From: Williamsia serinedens
GTDB lineage: Bacteria; Actinomycetota; Actinomycetes; Mycobacteriales; Mycobacteriaceae
Length of the DNA stretch: 64,000 bases
Direction: 5' to 3'
Assembly: GCF_024171725.1 (NCBI RefSeq)
Contig: NZ_JAMTCG010000007.1
Location: 186,001 to 250,000 of the forward strand
Within the stretch, counting starts at the first letter, position 1. Each line of letters opens with the position of its first letter. Of this stretch, positions 40,170-48,373 are shown piece by piece. A program made the position numbers and the translations under genes. Under the pieces are notes generated by a model. It had not been told where the DNA came from. It was given only the letters and a program-made list of their open reading frames with translations, and did not search any database.

Positions 40170-41159
40170 ATGACCACCGTGCTCGTCACCAGCGCCGCCG
40201 GCGGAGTCGGCCGCCCCCTCGTCCGCGGTCTCAGCGCCCGTGGTGTCACCGTCCGCGCCCTCGTCAAGAACGACGCGCAGGCCTCGTTGGCACGGCGTGA
40301 CGGGGCGACCGAGATCCGCGTGGGCGACATGCGCGACATCGCGGTCCTCGACGAGGCCATCCGCGGCGCCGACGGCATGTATCACGCGGCGCCGACGCAG
40401 ATCATCGACGAGGGCCCGATCGCGGAGCACATCATCGAGCTGGGCACACGACACGGACTGTCCCACCTCGTCTTCCACTCGGTCATCCACCCGGAGATCA
40501 CCGAGCTGCCACACCACACGCAGAAGGAGTCCGTCGAGAAGCTGCTCGCGACGCAGTCCATCCCCACGACGATCCTGCGGCCGTCGCACTACATGCAGAA
40601 CTATCTCGACTTCTGGGAGTTCATCCGGGGCGGTCTGATGCCCTACCCGGTCTCGACCACCAGCCCCATGGGCGTGGTCGACGTCGAGGATGTCGCCGAC
40701 GCCGCCGCGGTCGTGCTGTCCGCACCCGACGAGCACGTCGGCACGACCTACGACCTGTCGACCGAGACGATCACCCGCGACGAGATGGCGACGGCGTTCG
40801 CCGACGCGCTCGGCCACCCGGTGACCGCGTTCCGCCTGCCTCCGACCGCTGTCGTGAACCAGGTCGGTGCCGCCGGCGCCGTTCTCGGCGGGGTGGCGCG
40901 TGCGATCCCGACGCTGTCGCCGCGACGCGCGATCCACGTGCTGACGGGGATCAGGGAGGCCCCGAACGCGCGCGGGATCCGGTCCTGGTCGCCGCAGGCG
41001 CGGGAGAACTACGTGCAGATGATGACGTACTACGACACCCATGGCCTGCCCGTCGGCGACCTGACGCACCTCCCGGCGCTGCTCGATCGTGCCCCGACCA
41101 GCTACCGCGAGTTCGCTCGCCGGGAGGTCGCGCGGCGCGTGGACGGCACCCGTCGCTGA
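40170..41159 (+). CDS. NmrA/NAD(P)H-azoreductase-like NAD(P)-binding protein
   Basis: 329 residues. The Rossmann start VTSAAGGVGRPLVRGLSARG, RALVKND, VGDMRD and LRPSHYMQNYLDF place it in the atypical SDR/NmrA group, whose members sense redox state or reduce quinones. AGGAG lies 9 nt before ATG 40170. It is longer than usual, with about 60 extra C-terminal residues (NARGIRSWSPQARENYVQMM...). Function in the block is unknown. Confidence 0.85.
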   Translation: MTTVLVTSAAGGVGRPLVRGLSARGVTVRALVKNDAQASLARRDGATEIRVGDMRDIAVLDEAIRGADGMYHAAPTQIIDEGPIAEHIIELGTRHGLSHLVFHSVIHPEITELPHHTQKESVEKLLATQSIPTTILRPSHYMQNYLDFWEFIRGGLMPYPVSTTSPMGVVDVEDVADAAAVVLSAPDEHVGTTYDLSTETITRDEMATAFADALGHPVTAFRLPPTAVVNQVGAAGAVLGGVARAIPTLSPRRAIHVLTGIREAPNARGIRSWSPQARENYVQMMTYYDTHGLPVGDLTHLPALLDRAPTSYREFARREVARRVDGTRR

Positions 41160-41308
41160 CCTCCCCGCGCATCGCCCTCGGTCCTCGTCGCGACCCCTAC
41201 TGAATCACTGTCAAATACTGCTACCCTCGCGGTGGCCCACCAGACAGCCTCTGACGGCGGGGAGCCACAGCCGGGTCAGAGGGTGATCACACCCGGAGGA
41301 GGCAGCCG

Positions 41309-42616
41309 ATGTCGTTTGCCCTGGAGTCCGCTCGCAGACGTACCCACTGGATGGCCACACACGGTCTCGTGCGAGCCGTCGCGCCACTCGGTGCGCGGGT
41401 GGGCGACCTGCAGGCCCGTCTGATCAGCGACCCGCAGGTCCGTGTCGACCCGGGCCCGGTACACCGCGAGATCCGCGCACGCGGACCGGTTGCCCGGGGC
41501 AGGTTGGCCGATGTCACCGTCGATCACGGCGTGGTGCGAGACGTGTTGCGCTCCGACGATTTCCGTACCACCGGATCGGGTCCGCAGGGGCCGAAGATCA
41601 TCGACGCCATCGTGCGGCGGACGCGGTCGGACGGCCTGCATCCTTTGCGGCCACCGTCGCTGCTGGCCACGGAACCCCCGTCGCACACGACCTATCGGAG
41701 GCTGGTGTCGTCGGTGTTCACCGCGCGGGCGGTCACCGCGATGCGGGACAACGTCGAGCAGACCGCGCACCGGCTCCTCGACGACCTCGACGGCGAGACA
41801 GGCGTCGTCGACATCATCGACCGGTACTGCGCACGACTCCCGGTGGCGGTGATCGGTGACATCCTCGGTGTCCCGGAGGACGAGCGCGACCTGGTCCTCC
41901 ATTTCGGCGAACTCGCCGCCCCCAGCCTGGATCTCGGCCTGTCGTGGTCGGAACACCGCCGCGTCGAGGACGGGCTGACCAAGTTCGTCGAATGGCTTCG
42001 CGACCACCTCGCGCGGCTGCGGGACACGCCCGGCGACGACCTCATGAGCCAGCTCATCGCCGCCCGCGACGAGGGGGTCGCACTCACCGAGGAAGAACTG
42101 CTGGCGACGGCCGGGCTCGTCCTCGCCGCGGGGTTCGAGACCACGGTGAACATCCTCGGCAGCGGCATCGACCTGTTGACGACACACCGGGACCAGCTCG
42201 AGATCCTCACCGCGCAGCGCGATCTCTGGGCCAATGCCGCCGACGAGATGCTCCGCCTCCGAGCACCGGTACAGATGACGGCCCGGTCGGCCGTGCGACC
42301 GACCGAGGTCGGCGGGAGGACCCTACCGGCCGACCGGCTCATCCTGCTCGTGCTGGCCGGAGCCAACCGCGACCCGGCCGTGTTCACCGACCCGGACCGC
42401 TTCGACGTCACGCGCGAGAACGCGAACAAGCACCACTCCTTCTCCGGGGGTCGACACTTCTGCCTCGGGGCAGCCTTGGCGCGCGCCGAGACCGAGGTCG
42501 GTCTGCAGACCCTCTTCGAGCGGTATCCCGACATCGTCCGAGCCGGAGAACCGGTCCGCCGCAACACCCGTGTGTTGCACGGGTACTCGTCGTATCCGGT
42601 TCGCCTCCACGGCTGA
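41309..42616 (+). CDS. Cytochrome P450
   Basis: 435 residues with complete P450 marks: EPPSHTTYRRLVSSVF (C helix), the I-helix oxygen-activating AGFETT (about 274-279), EMLR (313-316) and the heme loop FSGGRHFCLGAALAR with axial Cys385. No membrane anchor, so a soluble bacterial class I enzyme needing a ferredoxin and reductase, neither of which is encoded nearby. GGAGGAGG is 6 nt before ATG 41309. The upstream gap of 149 bp holds a TACCCT box near 41221. Substrate unknown. Confidence 0.95.
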   Translation: MSFALESARRRTHWMATHGLVRAVAPLGARVGDLQARLISDPQVRVDPGPVHREIRARGPVARGRLADVTVDHGVVRDVLRSDDFRTTGSGPQGPKIIDAIVRRTRSDGLHPLRPPSLLATEPPSHTTYRRLVSSVFTARAVTAMRDNVEQTAHRLLDDLDGETGVVDIIDRYCARLPVAVIGDILGVPEDERDLVLHFGELAAPSLDLGLSWSEHRRVEDGLTKFVEWLRDHLARLRDTPGDDLMSQLIAARDEGVALTEEELLATAGLVLAAGFETTVNILGSGIDLLTTHRDQLEILTAQRDLWANAADEMLRLRAPVQMTARSAVRPTEVGGRTLPADRLILLVLAGANRDPAVFTDPDRFDVTRENANKHHSFSGGRHFCLGAALARAETEVGLQTLFERYPDIVRAGEPVRRNTRVLHGYSSYPVRLHG

Positions 42617-42630
42617 GCCGACCCGACTCG

Positions 42631-42659
42631 GTTGACCGGAAGTCAACGACTGCTAAGGT
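42631..42659 (+). promoter_or_regulatory. Promoter with palindromic operator GTTGAC-N5-GTCAAC
   Basis: The perfect palindrome GTTGAC-CGGAA-GTCAAC (42631-42647) overlaps the -35 hexamer TTGACC (42632-42637); a -10 box TAAGGT (42654-42659) follows with 16-bp spacing. The core TTGA-N7-TCAA recurs at 46711 and 52578 in the same position relative to the promoter. This suggests repression by a TetR-family protein. Confidence 0.7.
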
Positions 42660-42690
42660 GATGGCCCAGGGGCGGGAGGTCGCTCCGACA

Positions 42691-43512
42691 ATGTCGTCGA
42701 TCAGTGAGGTCCCCGTGCGAACCGCAGTTGTCACCGGCGCATCGTCCGGGATCGGCAGGGCGACAGCCGCAGCGCTGACCGCCGCCGACTTCAGGGTCAT
42801 CGGGACCAGCCGCGACAGCCGTTCGGTCGCGGACCCTCTGCCCGGAGTCGAGTACCGCGACCTGGATCTCGCGTCGTCGGAATCGATCAGGTCGTTCGCG
42901 GCGGCAGTGTCCGACCTCGAGGTGGACGTCCTGGTGAACAACGCCGGCGAGAGCCAGTGTGGCCCGCTGGAGGAGCTGCCCGCCGACGCGCTCGAGCGGC
43001 TCTTCCGGCTGAACGTGCTCGGGCACATCGAGTTGACCCAACTGCTCCTCCCGTCGATGCGTGCGCGCGGGGAGGGGCGGGTGGTGTTCGTCGGCTCGAT
43101 GCTCGCCAGCTTCCCGCTAGCGTTCCGATCGTCGTACGTGGCGAGCAAGGCCGCCCTGAAGGGTTTCGCGACAGCCGCCCGACTGGAGCTGGCGCCGTTC
43201 GGGGTTCACCTCACCACCGTCGAACCCGGCTCGATCGACACGGGCCTGTCCGATCGTCGCACCAAGTACATCGCCGACGACTCGCCGTACCGGCGGGCGT
43301 TCACGACCACCGTGGCCGCCCTGGACACCAAGGAATCGCAGGGGATCTCCGCCGATCGCGTCGCGCAGACCATCCTGCGAGCCGCCACCGCACGGCGACC
43401 GGAGCCCCTCTACGCGGTCGGCAGCCGAGCGCCTCTGGTCTTCGCCGCGCGCCGCCTGCTCCCCCGCCGGGTCATCGAGTCGGTCATGGCCCGTTCCTAC
43501 GGCCTGAGCTGA
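42691..43512 (+). CDS. Short-chain dehydrogenase/reductase (classical SDR)
   Basis: 273 residues: TGASSGIGRATAAAL, LVNNAGESQCGPLEEL, Ser in VFVGSMLAS and SYVASKAALKGF with the catalytic Tyr and Lys. ATG 42691 was chosen because the promoter -10 box lies at 42654-42659, which rules out ATG 42661; GTG 42715 with GAGG upstream is an alternative. It heads a unit with the acyltransferase (21-nt gap) and an alpha/beta hydrolase, under the GTTGAC operator. Confidence 0.87.
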   Translation: MSSISEVPVRTAVVTGASSGIGRATAAALTAADFRVIGTSRDSRSVADPLPGVEYRDLDLASSESIRSFAAAVSDLEVDVLVNNAGESQCGPLEELPADALERLFRLNVLGHIELTQLLLPSMRARGEGRVVFVGSMLASFPLAFRSSYVASKAALKGFATAARLELAPFGVHLTTVEPGSIDTGLSDRRTKYIADDSPYRRAFTTTVAALDTKESQGISADRVAQTILRAATARRPEPLYAVGSRAPLVFAARRLLPRRVIESVMARSYGLS

Positions 43513-43533
43513 GCAGGAAGACGACAGCTCGCG

Positions 43534-44292
43534 ATGGACGAGGGCGCGCGGAAGGTGCTCGACGCGACGATCGCGGTCGGTCGGCTCTACCACCGGATCA
43601 CCGCCGAGCAGCGGGCGCCCATGCCCGACGGACCCGTGCTGTTCGTCGCCAACCACGGCTTCGGCGGCGTGTTCGACCTCAACGTGCTCGCCTTCGCGTC
43701 GGCCTACGACCAGCTCGACGATCCTCGCGACGTCGCGGTCCTCACCCATCAGATCGCGTGGACACTCGGCGTCGGGCCGCTCCTCGAGAGGCTCGGTTCC
43801 GTCCCCGCGAACCACGGCTCCGGACTGCGCGCCCTGCGATCGGGCAAGCACGCGCTGGTGTTCCCCGGCGGCGACATCGACGGGTTCAAATCGTGGACCG
43901 ATCGGAACAAGGTCCTCTTCGTCGGCCGGACGGGATTCGCGAGGCTCGCGATGGACGCCGACGTACCGATCGTGCCGGTCGTCACCGCCGGTGCGGGCGA
44001 GTCCCTCCTCGTGTTGGGCGCCGGCCGACGACTCGCCCGCCTCGCCCGACTCGACCGCCTTCTGCGGGTGAAGACCTTCGCCCTCACGGTGTCACTGCCG
44101 TGGGGCATCAACGCCGGCCTGGTGGGGCTGCTGCCCTACCTCCCGCTCCCGACGAAGTTGACGACGACCATCCTCCCGCCGATGCGACACGAACCCGGCG
44201 AGTCGGTCGCCGACTACGCAGAGCGTGTCCACTCTGCGATGGCAGTGGAACTCACAGCCCTCACGGCAGAACGGTTGCCGGTGATCGGATGA
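43534..44292 (+). CDS. PlsC-type lysophospholipid acyltransferase family protein
   Basis: 252 residues. The acyltransferase block I reads VANHGFGGVFDLN: His and Asp are separated by six residues instead of the usual four. Block III appears as LVFPGGDIDGFKSW (FPGG in place of FPEG) and block IV as ADVPIVPVVTAGAGES. These are variants seen in the DGAT/TMEM68-like wing of the family, which transfer acyl groups from acyl-CoA to alcohols or glycerolipids. The stop overlaps the next ATG by 4 nt. The acceptor is unknown. Confidence 0.75.
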   Translation: MDEGARKVLDATIAVGRLYHRITAEQRAPMPDGPVLFVANHGFGGVFDLNVLAFASAYDQLDDPRDVAVLTHQIAWTLGVGPLLERLGSVPANHGSGLRALRSGKHALVFPGGDIDGFKSWTDRNKVLFVGRTGFARLAMDADVPIVPVVTAGAGESLLVLGAGRRLARLARLDRLLRVKTFALTVSLPWGINAGLVGLLPYLPLPTKLTTTILPPMRHEPGESVADYAERVHSAMAVELTALTAERLPVIG

Positions 44293-45254
44293 TTCGCGGC
44301 GATGGACCCCGGGCCGGCGACGTGTGGGACGGCTATGGCGAAACCCTGACCGGGGCCGTGTCGACGGGCGACTGGATCGCGTCGGTCCGTACCGTCACGA
44401 CCAGGACGGCGCGGGTGAGGTGTGTCGACGTACCCCACGAGAACGGTCCGACGATCGTTCTCCTACATGGCATCTCGGCGAGCTGGAAATGGTTCGTCCA
44501 CCTCTTTCCGGCCCTGTCGCAGCGGTATCGGATCCTGGCGGTGGACCTCCCGGGATTCGGCGGGTCGTCGTTCTCGCGGTACCACGTCACCGTCGACCGG
44601 CTCGCAGATGCGGTCGTCGACGTGTGCGACGCGCTCGATGTCGAGGCGCCCGTCGTCCTGGGCCACTCGATGGGATCGATGGTGGCCACGCGGGTGGCGG
44701 TGCGACACCCGGACCGGTTGGGAAGCCTGATCATCACCGGCGGGCCGATCCTGTCGCTGGTGCACCTCATCCGACAGCCGGTCGAGACGTTCCGCCGCAA
44801 CCCTCGGGCCGTGGCGACACTGGTGGCCGAGTCCGCGGTGGTGGGTCTGCCACTCCCCCAGCCTGTCGCCTCCCTCATCGCCGGATCAGTGCGCCTGCGC
44901 CGAGTTGCGCTGGGCGCTTTCGTCGCTCGGCCCGACCTCCTCGACCCCGACGTCGTCCGCGCCACCATGCAGGATCTGGGTGCGCCCGCGACCTTTCCGG
45001 TCCTGGCGTCGACGGTGACCGGCGATCCCGGCCGTGAGCTGGAGAAGGTACGGTGCCCGACGCGGATCCTGCGTGGTGCGGAGGATGCTCTCTCGCCTCG
45101 AGACGACGTCGCGCTGTTCCTCTCGAGAGTCCCCACTGCCGACGAGGTCCGATTCGACCACACCGGCCACTGGCCCCACATCGAACGCCCACGCCGGTTC
45201 GTGGAGGAGGTGCACCGGTTCGTGTCCCCCGGCGTCGCCCCGATGGAGCTCTGA
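44289..45254 (+). CDS. Alpha/beta hydrolase
   Basis: 321 residues: LLHGISASWKWF (oxyanion), VDLPGFGGSS, nucleophile Ser127 in GHSMGSMVA, Asp in LRGAEDALSPRDD and His in DHTGHWPHIE. Similar folds include esterases and the C-C hydrolases that cleave ring-opened aromatics; nothing seen separates these. The ATG overlaps the acyltransferase stop (ATGA), so the two are coupled. An N-terminal extension of about 45 residues precedes the fold. Confidence 0.85.
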   Translation: MIRGDGPRAGDVWDGYGETLTGAVSTGDWIASVRTVTTRTARVRCVDVPHENGPTIVLLHGISASWKWFVHLFPALSQRYRILAVDLPGFGGSSFSRYHVTVDRLADAVVDVCDALDVEAPVVLGHSMGSMVATRVAVRHPDRLGSLIITGGPILSLVHLIRQPVETFRRNPRAVATLVAESAVVGLPLPQPVASLIAGSVRLRRVALGAFVARPDLLDPDVVRATMQDLGAPATFPVLASTVTGDPGRELEKVRCPTRILRGAEDALSPRDDVALFLSRVPTADEVRFDHTGHWPHIERPRRFVEEVHRFVSPGVAPMEL

Positions 45255-45323
45255 CGTGGCCGGTGGTCCCGGACGGACGCGGCGATAGGATCGCACCGAT
45301 CAGTCATCAGTGAGGAGCGCGCC

Positions 45324-45971
45324 GTGCCGAGCCCTTCGCGCAAACCCACGAAGCGGGCAGCGCAGGCGGCCGAGACCAGGGCCCGCCTGATCGACGTCGC
45401 CATCGAGGTCTTCTCCGACACCGACTACGAGCAGGTCGCGGTGGCGGAGATCGCGGCCCGCGCGAAAGTCGCGCACGGCCTTCTCTTCCACTACTTCGGC
45501 AACAAGCGCGGCATCTACCTCGCCGCGGTCCGAGCCACCGCCGAACAGCTCAACGCCGCGTTCACCTTCGAGCCCGGGGCGACCCCACGGGAGATGATCC
45601 GTGGTGCGCTCGGACAACACCTGGCCTATCTTCACCAACATCGCGGCCTCGCATTGCGACTCGTGCTCGGTGGCCGCGGTGTGGACGCCGAGGCCTGGGA
45701 GATCTACGAGGCGGGCAGATGGCAGGCCCTCGAGGCGTTCGCCGGGCTCCTCGGGCTGGAGACCACCAACCCGGCGCTGCGCGTCGTGGGTCGTGCGGCC
45801 GTCGGCGCCATCGACGAGGCCGTGGTGCAGTGGCTCGACGACACCGACACGGTCGACGCGAACCGGCTCCTGGCGTGGATGGAGGCCCTGATCGTCGCGT
45901 GTCTGGGCACCGCGTCGGTCCTCGACGAGACGTTCGACCTCGACGGTGCGCTCCGCACGCTCGACGGCTGA
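45324..45971 (+). CDS. TetR-family transcriptional regulator
   Basis: 215 residues. HTH: TRARLIDVAIEVF...VAEIAARAKVAHGLLFHYFGNKRGIYLAAV. It is a close paralogue of the convergent regulator at 46000-46656; both contain AHGLLFH-FG-K in the recognition helix, so they may read similar sites. A TAGGAT box near 45284 suggests its own promoter, though it could also be read from the upstream unit (69-nt gap). GAGGAG lies 7 nt before GTG 45324. Confidence 0.9.
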   Translation: MPSPSRKPTKRAAQAAETRARLIDVAIEVFSDTDYEQVAVAEIAARAKVAHGLLFHYFGNKRGIYLAAVRATAEQLNAAFTFEPGATPREMIRGALGQHLAYLHQHRGLALRLVLGGRGVDAEAWEIYEAGRWQALEAFAGLLGLETTNPALRVVGRAAVGAIDEAVVQWLDDTDTVDANRLLAWMEALIVACLGTASVLDETFDLDGALRTLDG

Positions 45972-45999
45972 TCCGGGTCACGCACGTCCGACACGGGTC

Positions 46000-46656
46000 T
46001 CAGGGTCGTGGGCGGAGCACCGCGAGGACCCCATCGACGTCGAGCTTCGGATCCAGCAGGCGCGCTGCGCGCATGGCGGCTGCCGCGGACTCGATCAGCC
46101 ACTCGACGAGGGTGTCGAGGGGAAGCGACTGTTCACCGAGCACCCACTGCACCGACGCCTCGTCGACGGCGGCGAACGTGCGCGCGACCAGCACGACGGT
46201 CGGGTTGTCGACCTCCACGCCGAGGCGTGAGGACAGGACACCGACGACGCGGTCACGACCGGCCTGCGACGACTCGCGGACGTCGGTGTCCGCTGATCTG
46301 CTGCCGGCGACCAGCTGCAGCGCGAGCGTGGGGTTCTCGGCCCCGTAGCGGAGGTGCCCGCGCAGTCCACCGCGGATGACGTCCTCCGGTGCAGCGCCCG
46401 CCCCTGCGAGGAACGCGGCATCCATCTCCGCGACGACCTCGTCGAGCACCGCCCGGTACAGACCGTGCTTGGAGCCGAAGTGGTGGAACAGCAGTCCATG
46501 CGCCGTCCCCGCCCGCCGCGCGATGGCGGCGACCGTCGTGTCGTCGAAGCCGTTCTCCGCGAACAGTTCTCTGGCCGCCCAGAGGAGTCGCCCGCGCGTC
46601 GCCGTCCTCCGACGGGCGCGTGGGGTCGTATCGCAGCCGTGCTCCGCGGCCGACAT
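46000..46656 (-). CDS. TetR-family transcriptional regulator
   Basis: 218 residues, HTH: TRGRLLWAARELFAENGF...VAAIARRAGTAHGLLFHHFGSKHGLYRAV. ATG 46656 is preferred to the adjacent GTG 46659 because GGAGG sits 7 nt upstream. It diverges from the ring-cleavage operon across a 116-bp gap holding the GTTGAC-N5-GTCAAC palindrome, so it is the best candidate for the regulon repressor. Its stop is 28 nt from that of its paralogue. Confidence 0.9.
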   Translation of the reverse strand: MSAAEHGCDTTPRARRRTATRGRLLWAARELFAENGFDDTTVAAIARRAGTAHGLLFHHFGSKHGLYRAVLDEVVAEMDAAFLAGAGAAPEDVIRGGLRGHLRYGAENPTLALQLVAGSRSADTDVRESSQAGRDRVVGVLSSRLGVEVDNPTVVLVARTFAAVDEASVQWVLGEQSLPLDTLVEWLIESAAAAMRAARLLDPKLDVDGVLAVLRPRP

Positions 46657-46709
46657 CACAGCACCTCCGCCATCCGACGCACTCTACGTCCAGTGATTGA
46701 CCGCAATTC

Positions 46710-46739
46710 GTTGACTTGCAGTCAACGTGTCCGTAGCGT
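46710..46739 (+). promoter_or_regulatory. Promoter and operator of the ring-cleavage operon
   Basis: GTTGAC-TTGCA-GTCAAC (46710-46726) overlaps the -35 TTGACT (46711-46716); -10 is TAGCGT (46734-46739), 17-bp spacing. A degenerate second copy, TTGACCGCAATTCG, starts at 46697, exactly 14 bp upstream, so two dimers may bind side by side. TAGAGT on the minus strand at 46681-46686 could be the -10 of the divergent regulator. Confidence 0.72.
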
Positions 46740-46772
46740 CGACGTCGACAGGCATCCGATCGAGGAGGACGC

Positions 46773-47750
46773 ATGGCGATTCGGGTCATCCGGTACACCG
46801 ACGACGGGGCGACGCACTGGGGGGTCGTGAACGGCCCGGACGTCACGGCACTCTCCGACGACTACCCGACCACCGGAGCGCTGCTCGAGAGCGGGCGAGC
46901 CGACATCGACGACGCCCGTCGCCGCGCCCCGAGCCATTCGCTGCCCGAGGTCGACGTGCAGTCGCCGATCACCGTCCCGTGCCGCGTGATGTGTCAGGGC
47001 GCGAACTACCGGCAGCACGCCATCGAGTCCGGGATGGACCCCGACAATCGCGCCTTCAACCTGTTCTTCGACAAGACCGATGCATCGGTCACGGGTCCCT
47101 ACGACCCCGTCGAGCGACCTCGCCACGTGCGCCTGCTCGACCACGAGATCGAACTCGCATTGGTGATCGGCGCCCCGATCGACCGGCCCGTGACCATCAC
47201 CGACGCCGATCTGCCCAGGTACGTCGCCGCGGTCACGATCGGCAACGACCTGTCGGCGCGCGATGTGCAGCTGCCCCAGGGGCAGTACCTGAAAGGCAAG
47301 AGCTACCGCGGTTTCTGCCCACTGGGACCGGAGCTCGTCCTGTTGGAAGAGGACGACTACCCGCTGCTGGACGACCTCGACCTCGAGTTGCGCGTCAACG
47401 GCGAGCTGCGCCAGACCGACAACACCTCGAACGTCGTCTACCGACCCGCCGAGTCGTTGACCGAACTCAGCACGTTCTCCAACCTGTCGCCCGGGGACGT
47501 CGTCCTCACGGGGACCCCGCACGGCACCGCCGCGAAATCACCGCCGGCGCTGGTGCGCCGCCTCGCCACGGCGCTCCTCCCTGAGCACGTGATGTGGAAG
47601 GCGTTCATCCGCCGCAACGTGTCCGGACCGTTCCTGCGGCCCGGTGACACCGTGACCGCCTCGATCCGAACACCCGACGGGGCTCTCGACCTGGGAACCC
47701 AGAGGACACCCATCGTCGCCGCGACCGCACCGGAAGGCGTTCCCGCATGA
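46773..47750 (+). CDS. Fumarylacetoacetate hydrolase (FAH) family protein
   Basis: 325 residues. The FAH catalytic domain spans about residues 75-315: CQGANYRQHAIE, the metal-binding acidic pair in LLDHEIELALVIG, NDLSARDVQ and VLTGTPHG. Members cleave C-C bonds in acylpyruvates or decarboxylate and hydrate ring-opened aromatics (HpcE type). GAGGAGG precedes ATG 46773. First gene of a four-gene operon in which every junction overlaps; followed by a ring-cleaving dioxygenase, so it most likely handles the ring-opened product. Confidence 0.9.
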   Translation: MAIRVIRYTDDGATHWGVVNGPDVTALSDDYPTTGALLESGRADIDDARRRAPSHSLPEVDVQSPITVPCRVMCQGANYRQHAIESGMDPDNRAFNLFFDKTDASVTGPYDPVERPRHVRLLDHEIELALVIGAPIDRPVTITDADLPRYVAAVTIGNDLSARDVQLPQGQYLKGKSYRGFCPLGPELVLLEEDDYPLLDDLDLELRVNGELRQTDNTSNVVYRPAESLTELSTFSNLSPGDVVLTGTPHGTAAKSPPALVRRLATALLPEHVMWKAFIRRNVSGPFLRPGDTVTASIRTPDGALDLGTQRTPIVAATAPEGVPA

Positions 47751-48373
47751 CCACACCGGCTCCCAGCACCACCGCACTCGCGCCCGAGATCCTCGCGCAC
47801 TACGTCATCAAGACCCCGCGTGCCGCGGAGATGATCGACTGGTACGGAAAGGTCCTCGGCGCTCGTGTCGTCCACGAGGACTCGCAGATCGCCTTTCTGA
47901 CCTGGGACGAGGAGAGTCACCGTCTCGCCCTGGTGAAGATCCCCGGGCTCGTCCGACGGCTCTTCCCCCTCGCGCGGTTCCGACGCAAGGTGGTGGGCGT
48001 CGACCACCTCGCGTTCACCTACAGCTCCCTCGAGCGGTTGCTGCTCAACCACGAGCGTCTGACCGCGCTCGGGATCGACCCGGTGTGGTCGATCAACCAC
48101 GGCCCCACCACCTCCCTGTACTACGAGGACCCCGACGGCACACGTCTGGAGTTCCAGGTGGAGAACTTCGCGACCCCGGAGGAGACCGCCGCGTTCTTCG
48201 ACAGCGAGGAGTTCGCCGAGAACCCCATCGGCGTGACGATCGACCCCGCCTACCTCCTCGAACGTCTGCGCGCGGGCGAACCGCCGCACGCGCTGACCGG
48301 CCGCTACGCCGGAGTCCGGCCCGGAACACGGCCGCGTGTCAACAAGCGCGCCATCACCTTCCGCACGCTGTGA
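47747..48373 (+). CDS. VOC-family protein, probable one-domain type I extradiol dioxygenase
   Basis: 208 residues. The vicinal-oxygen-chelate fold shows the 2-His-1-carboxylate iron site: His18 (ILAHYVIKT), His87 (VGVDHLAFTY) and Glu135 (RLEFQVENF), with SLYYEDPDGTRLEF matching the extradiol signature. One-domain enzymes of this kind open catechols next to the hydroxyls. A glyoxalase or other VOC activity cannot be excluded. The ATG overlaps the FAH stop by 4 nt; the last 60 residues are a family-atypical tail. Confidence 0.82.
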   Translation: MTTPAPSTTALAPEILAHYVIKTPRAAEMIDWYGKVLGARVVHEDSQIAFLTWDEESHRLALVKIPGLVRRLFPLARFRRKVVGVDHLAFTYSSLERLLLNHERLTALGIDPVWSINHGPTTSLYYEDPDGTRLEFQVENFATPEETAAFFDSEEFAENPIGVTIDPAYLLERLRAGEPPHALTGRYAGVRPGTRPRVNKRAITFRTL

